Shown here: in pieces, positions 15,716 through 16,520 of the stretch
Layout of the letters: each line of letters begins with the position of its first letter
Position numbering within the stretch: the first letter of the stretch is position 1
Origin: Spirochaetaceae bacterium
GTDB taxonomy: Bacteria > Spirochaetota > Spirochaetia > Treponematales > Breznakiellaceae
Length of the DNA stretch: 16,520 bases
Assembly: GCA_031258615.1 (NCBI GenBank)
Contig: JAIRMP010000009.1
Coordinates: 1-16,520 of the forward strand
Direction: 5' to 3'
Program-made: the position numbers and the translations under genes
The notes under the pieces: model-generated
The model's database searches: none
The model's input: only the letters and a program-made list of their open reading frames with translations
What the model was told of the DNA's origin: nothing

Positions 15716-15753
15716 CTGTATTTTTATACAGTTTCAAACAATTTTCAAGGCAA
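15716..15753 (-). promoter_or_regulatory. Candidate liv promoter overlapped by a palindromic operator-like site
   Basis: On the minus strand TTGCCT (15748-15753) and TGTATA (15725-15730) are 17 bp apart, a weak sigma70-like pair about 90 bp before the livJ start. A perfect 16-bp palindrome, CTGTAT-TTTT-ATACAG (15716-15731 as read on plus), covers the -10 element, as a repressor operator might. No regulator gene is visible in the window. Confidence 0.4.
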
Positions 15754-15844
15754 CCTTCAAGCGATCGATTCACGCCCTGTCAAGGTCTTGTGATCGCCTG
15801 ACGCGGGGTACGAGGGCGTCCCTGGATTGAGGGGGCAGCCCTTT

Positions 15845-15895
15845 GGCAAACTCCGGAGACAACCGCGTAGCGGTTGTCCAAGCGCTCCGCGCTTG
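15845..15895. repeat. Palindromic repeat cluster with GGAGTTTGCC core
   Basis: GGCAAACTCC (15845-15854, the inverse of the core at 203-212) is followed by two perfect hairpins: an 8-bp stem GACAACCG with loop CGTAG (15858-15878), and CAAGCGC-TCC-GCGCTTG (15879-15895). They lie 17 bp after the stop of the Rpn-family gene and could mark or protect its 3' end. Core and CAAGCG hairpin match the left-edge cluster. Confidence 0.75.
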
Positions 15896-15911
15896 CCTCC
15901 CACACTACCCA

Positions 15912-16196
15912 TCACAATTTCGCTATTTCATCAATGGAAAGGCCGGTTCCCATCGCTATTTGCGAGGCGGGTATGCCTATTGCCTTAAGATTCCGGGCAA
16001 TTTCCCGATCCCTTTCCCGCCGTCCTTCGTCCAGTCCGTCTTGCCATCCGTCTTGGCGGGCGCCTTGTATGCGGGCGTATTCGTCACGGCAGGCTCTTAG
16101 GCGAGCCTCGTAGAGCCTCCGTGTACCCTCGTCGGCGCTTATTACCTGTAGTTTGCTGTACGCTTCGTTTATTACGGGATTTCTTATTGCCAACAT
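15912..16196 (-). CDS. Possible nested 94-residue C-terminal Rpn product
   Basis: Inside the Rpn-family frame, the ATG at 16194-16196 is preceded by AGGAGGAG (16203-16210) with a 6-nt spacer, a far stronger ribosome-binding site than those of most starts in this window. Translation from it would give a 94-residue protein starting MLAIRNPVINEAYSKL and holding the whole charged tail but no nuclease core. In E. coli, intragenic C-terminal Rpn products restrain the full-length toxin. The same reading here is an inference, since the purines also encode Glu-Glu-Glu. Confidence 0.4.
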   Translation of the reverse strand: MLAIRNPVINEAYSKLQVISADEGTRRLYEARLRACRDEYARIQGARQDGWQDGLDEGRRERDREIARNLKAIGIPASQIAMGTGLSIDEIAKL

Positions 16197-16520
16197 CTTA
16201 AACTCCTCCTCGCTTTCAGCCTTCAAAAACTTCAACCAGTCGGACAGATATCCTTCCTCCACCTCGGACAGGCGCGGCAGATTCAGCACGTGTATCTCCA
16301 TCAGGTCGTTAAACGGAAAGTGCTCCTCCTTCTCATTCATGCCAAACGCGGTATGGCACTTCTTGCTTTCGGGGATAAAGTCGTAGTCCGTGATCACTAT
16401 GATTATCGCCTGCTTTAGGTCGCTGTAGTGTCCGCCGCTGCCGATCTGTTCCGTAATCAGGTTTGACAGGTAGTGGCTGATCCGCGAGCGCATACCGGGT
16501 ATGTTGGAGATTTGTATCTC
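15912..16520 (-). CDS. Rpn-family recombination-promoting nuclease / putative transposase, 5' end outside window
   Basis: The frame is open from the right edge (EIQISNIPG) to TGA 15912-15914, giving 202 residues. EIQ at the edge fits the (D/E)xQ end of a PD-(D/E)XK nuclease core. The following MRSRISHYLSNLITEQI, DLKQAIIIVITDYDFIPE and FPFNDLMEIHVLNLPRL are typical of the Rpn/PDDEXK_2 family (TIGR01784 type). The C-terminus has the usual charged tail with DGLDEGRRERDREIARNLK, then SQIAMGTGLSIDEIAKL, a small helix-turn-helix-like end. These genes are often multicopy, act as DNA endonucleases in the studied E. coli members, and are linked to phage defence. The N-terminal catalytic Asp is outside the window. 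Confidence 0.85.
   Translation of the reverse strand, partial: EIQISNIPGMRSRISHYLSNLITEQIGSGGHYSDLKQAIIIVITDYDFIPESKKCHTAFGMNEKEEHFPFNDLMEIHVLNLPRLSEVEEGYLSDWLKFLKAESEEEFKMLAIRNPVINEAYSKLQVISADEGTRRLYEARLRACRDEYARIQGARQDGWQDGLDEGRRERDREIARNLKAIGIPASQIAMGTGLSIDEIAKL
16203..16210 (-). promoter_or_regulatory. Strong internal Shine-Dalgarno within the Rpn-family gene
   Basis: AGGAGGAG on the minus strand lies 6 nt before an in-frame ATG (16194-16196). Both its strength and its spacing are near ideal. It is the basis for the nested product proposed at 15912-16196. Confidence 0.5.

Overview
The window looks like part of the chromosome of a host-associated spirochaete, most probably Treponema-like. 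This is an inference from gene content and style: many lipoproteins with a short signal peptide and a Cys lipobox, a periplasmic SPOR-domain set around coaE, an Rpn-family nuclease gene, and FGE-fold and propeller surface proteins. No rRNA, tRNA or CRISPR array was seen. Apart from a fragment at the left edge, every convincing gene is on the minus strand, so transcription runs right to left.

Left edge (1-321): the 3' end of a plus-strand gene, then a cluster of small perfect hairpins built around the 10-mer GGAGTTTGCC. The same 10-mer with similar hairpins recurs at 15845-15895.

Surface operon (322-5600): a near-consensus sigma70 promoter (5571-5600, minus) drives four closely spaced genes. 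In transcription order these are a lipoprotein with Ig-like and FGE-sulfatase-fold domains (3791-5421), two lipoproteins that each carry seven Asp-box-like repeats and so are probable seven-bladed beta-propellers (2722-3768, 1309-2703), and a probable outer-membrane beta-barrel ending in Phe (322-1296). The first gene has a run of 14 G on its coding strand just after the lipobox. With 14 G the signal-peptide frame stops after 32 codons; with 12 or 15 G it would run through to a 543-residue lipoprotein (15 G). This looks like a phase-variation switch caught in the OFF state. Directly upstream of the promoter lies a field of direct repeats with nine 21-bp units, a probable VNTR. This switchable cell-surface operon is the most interesting thing in the window.

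Envelope cluster (6026-9669): a large exported protein with a vWA-like region, a Pro/Gln linker and a C-terminal SPOR domain; coaE, which overlaps it by 8 bp; and a second, small, membrane-anchored SPOR protein. A weak terminator follows.

Transport cluster (9760-15634): a complete branched-chain amino acid type ABC transporter in the order livJ-livH-livM-livG-livF with overlaps or gaps of a few bases, followed 5 bp later by a family-1-type solute-binding lipoprotein that has no permease of its own here.

Right edge (15912-16520): the C-terminal part of an Rpn-family PD-(D/E)XK nuclease gene, cut by the window. Inside it is an ATG with a very strong Shine-Dalgarno sequence that could start a 94-residue C-terminal product, resembling the intragenic small Rpn proteins known from other bacteria.
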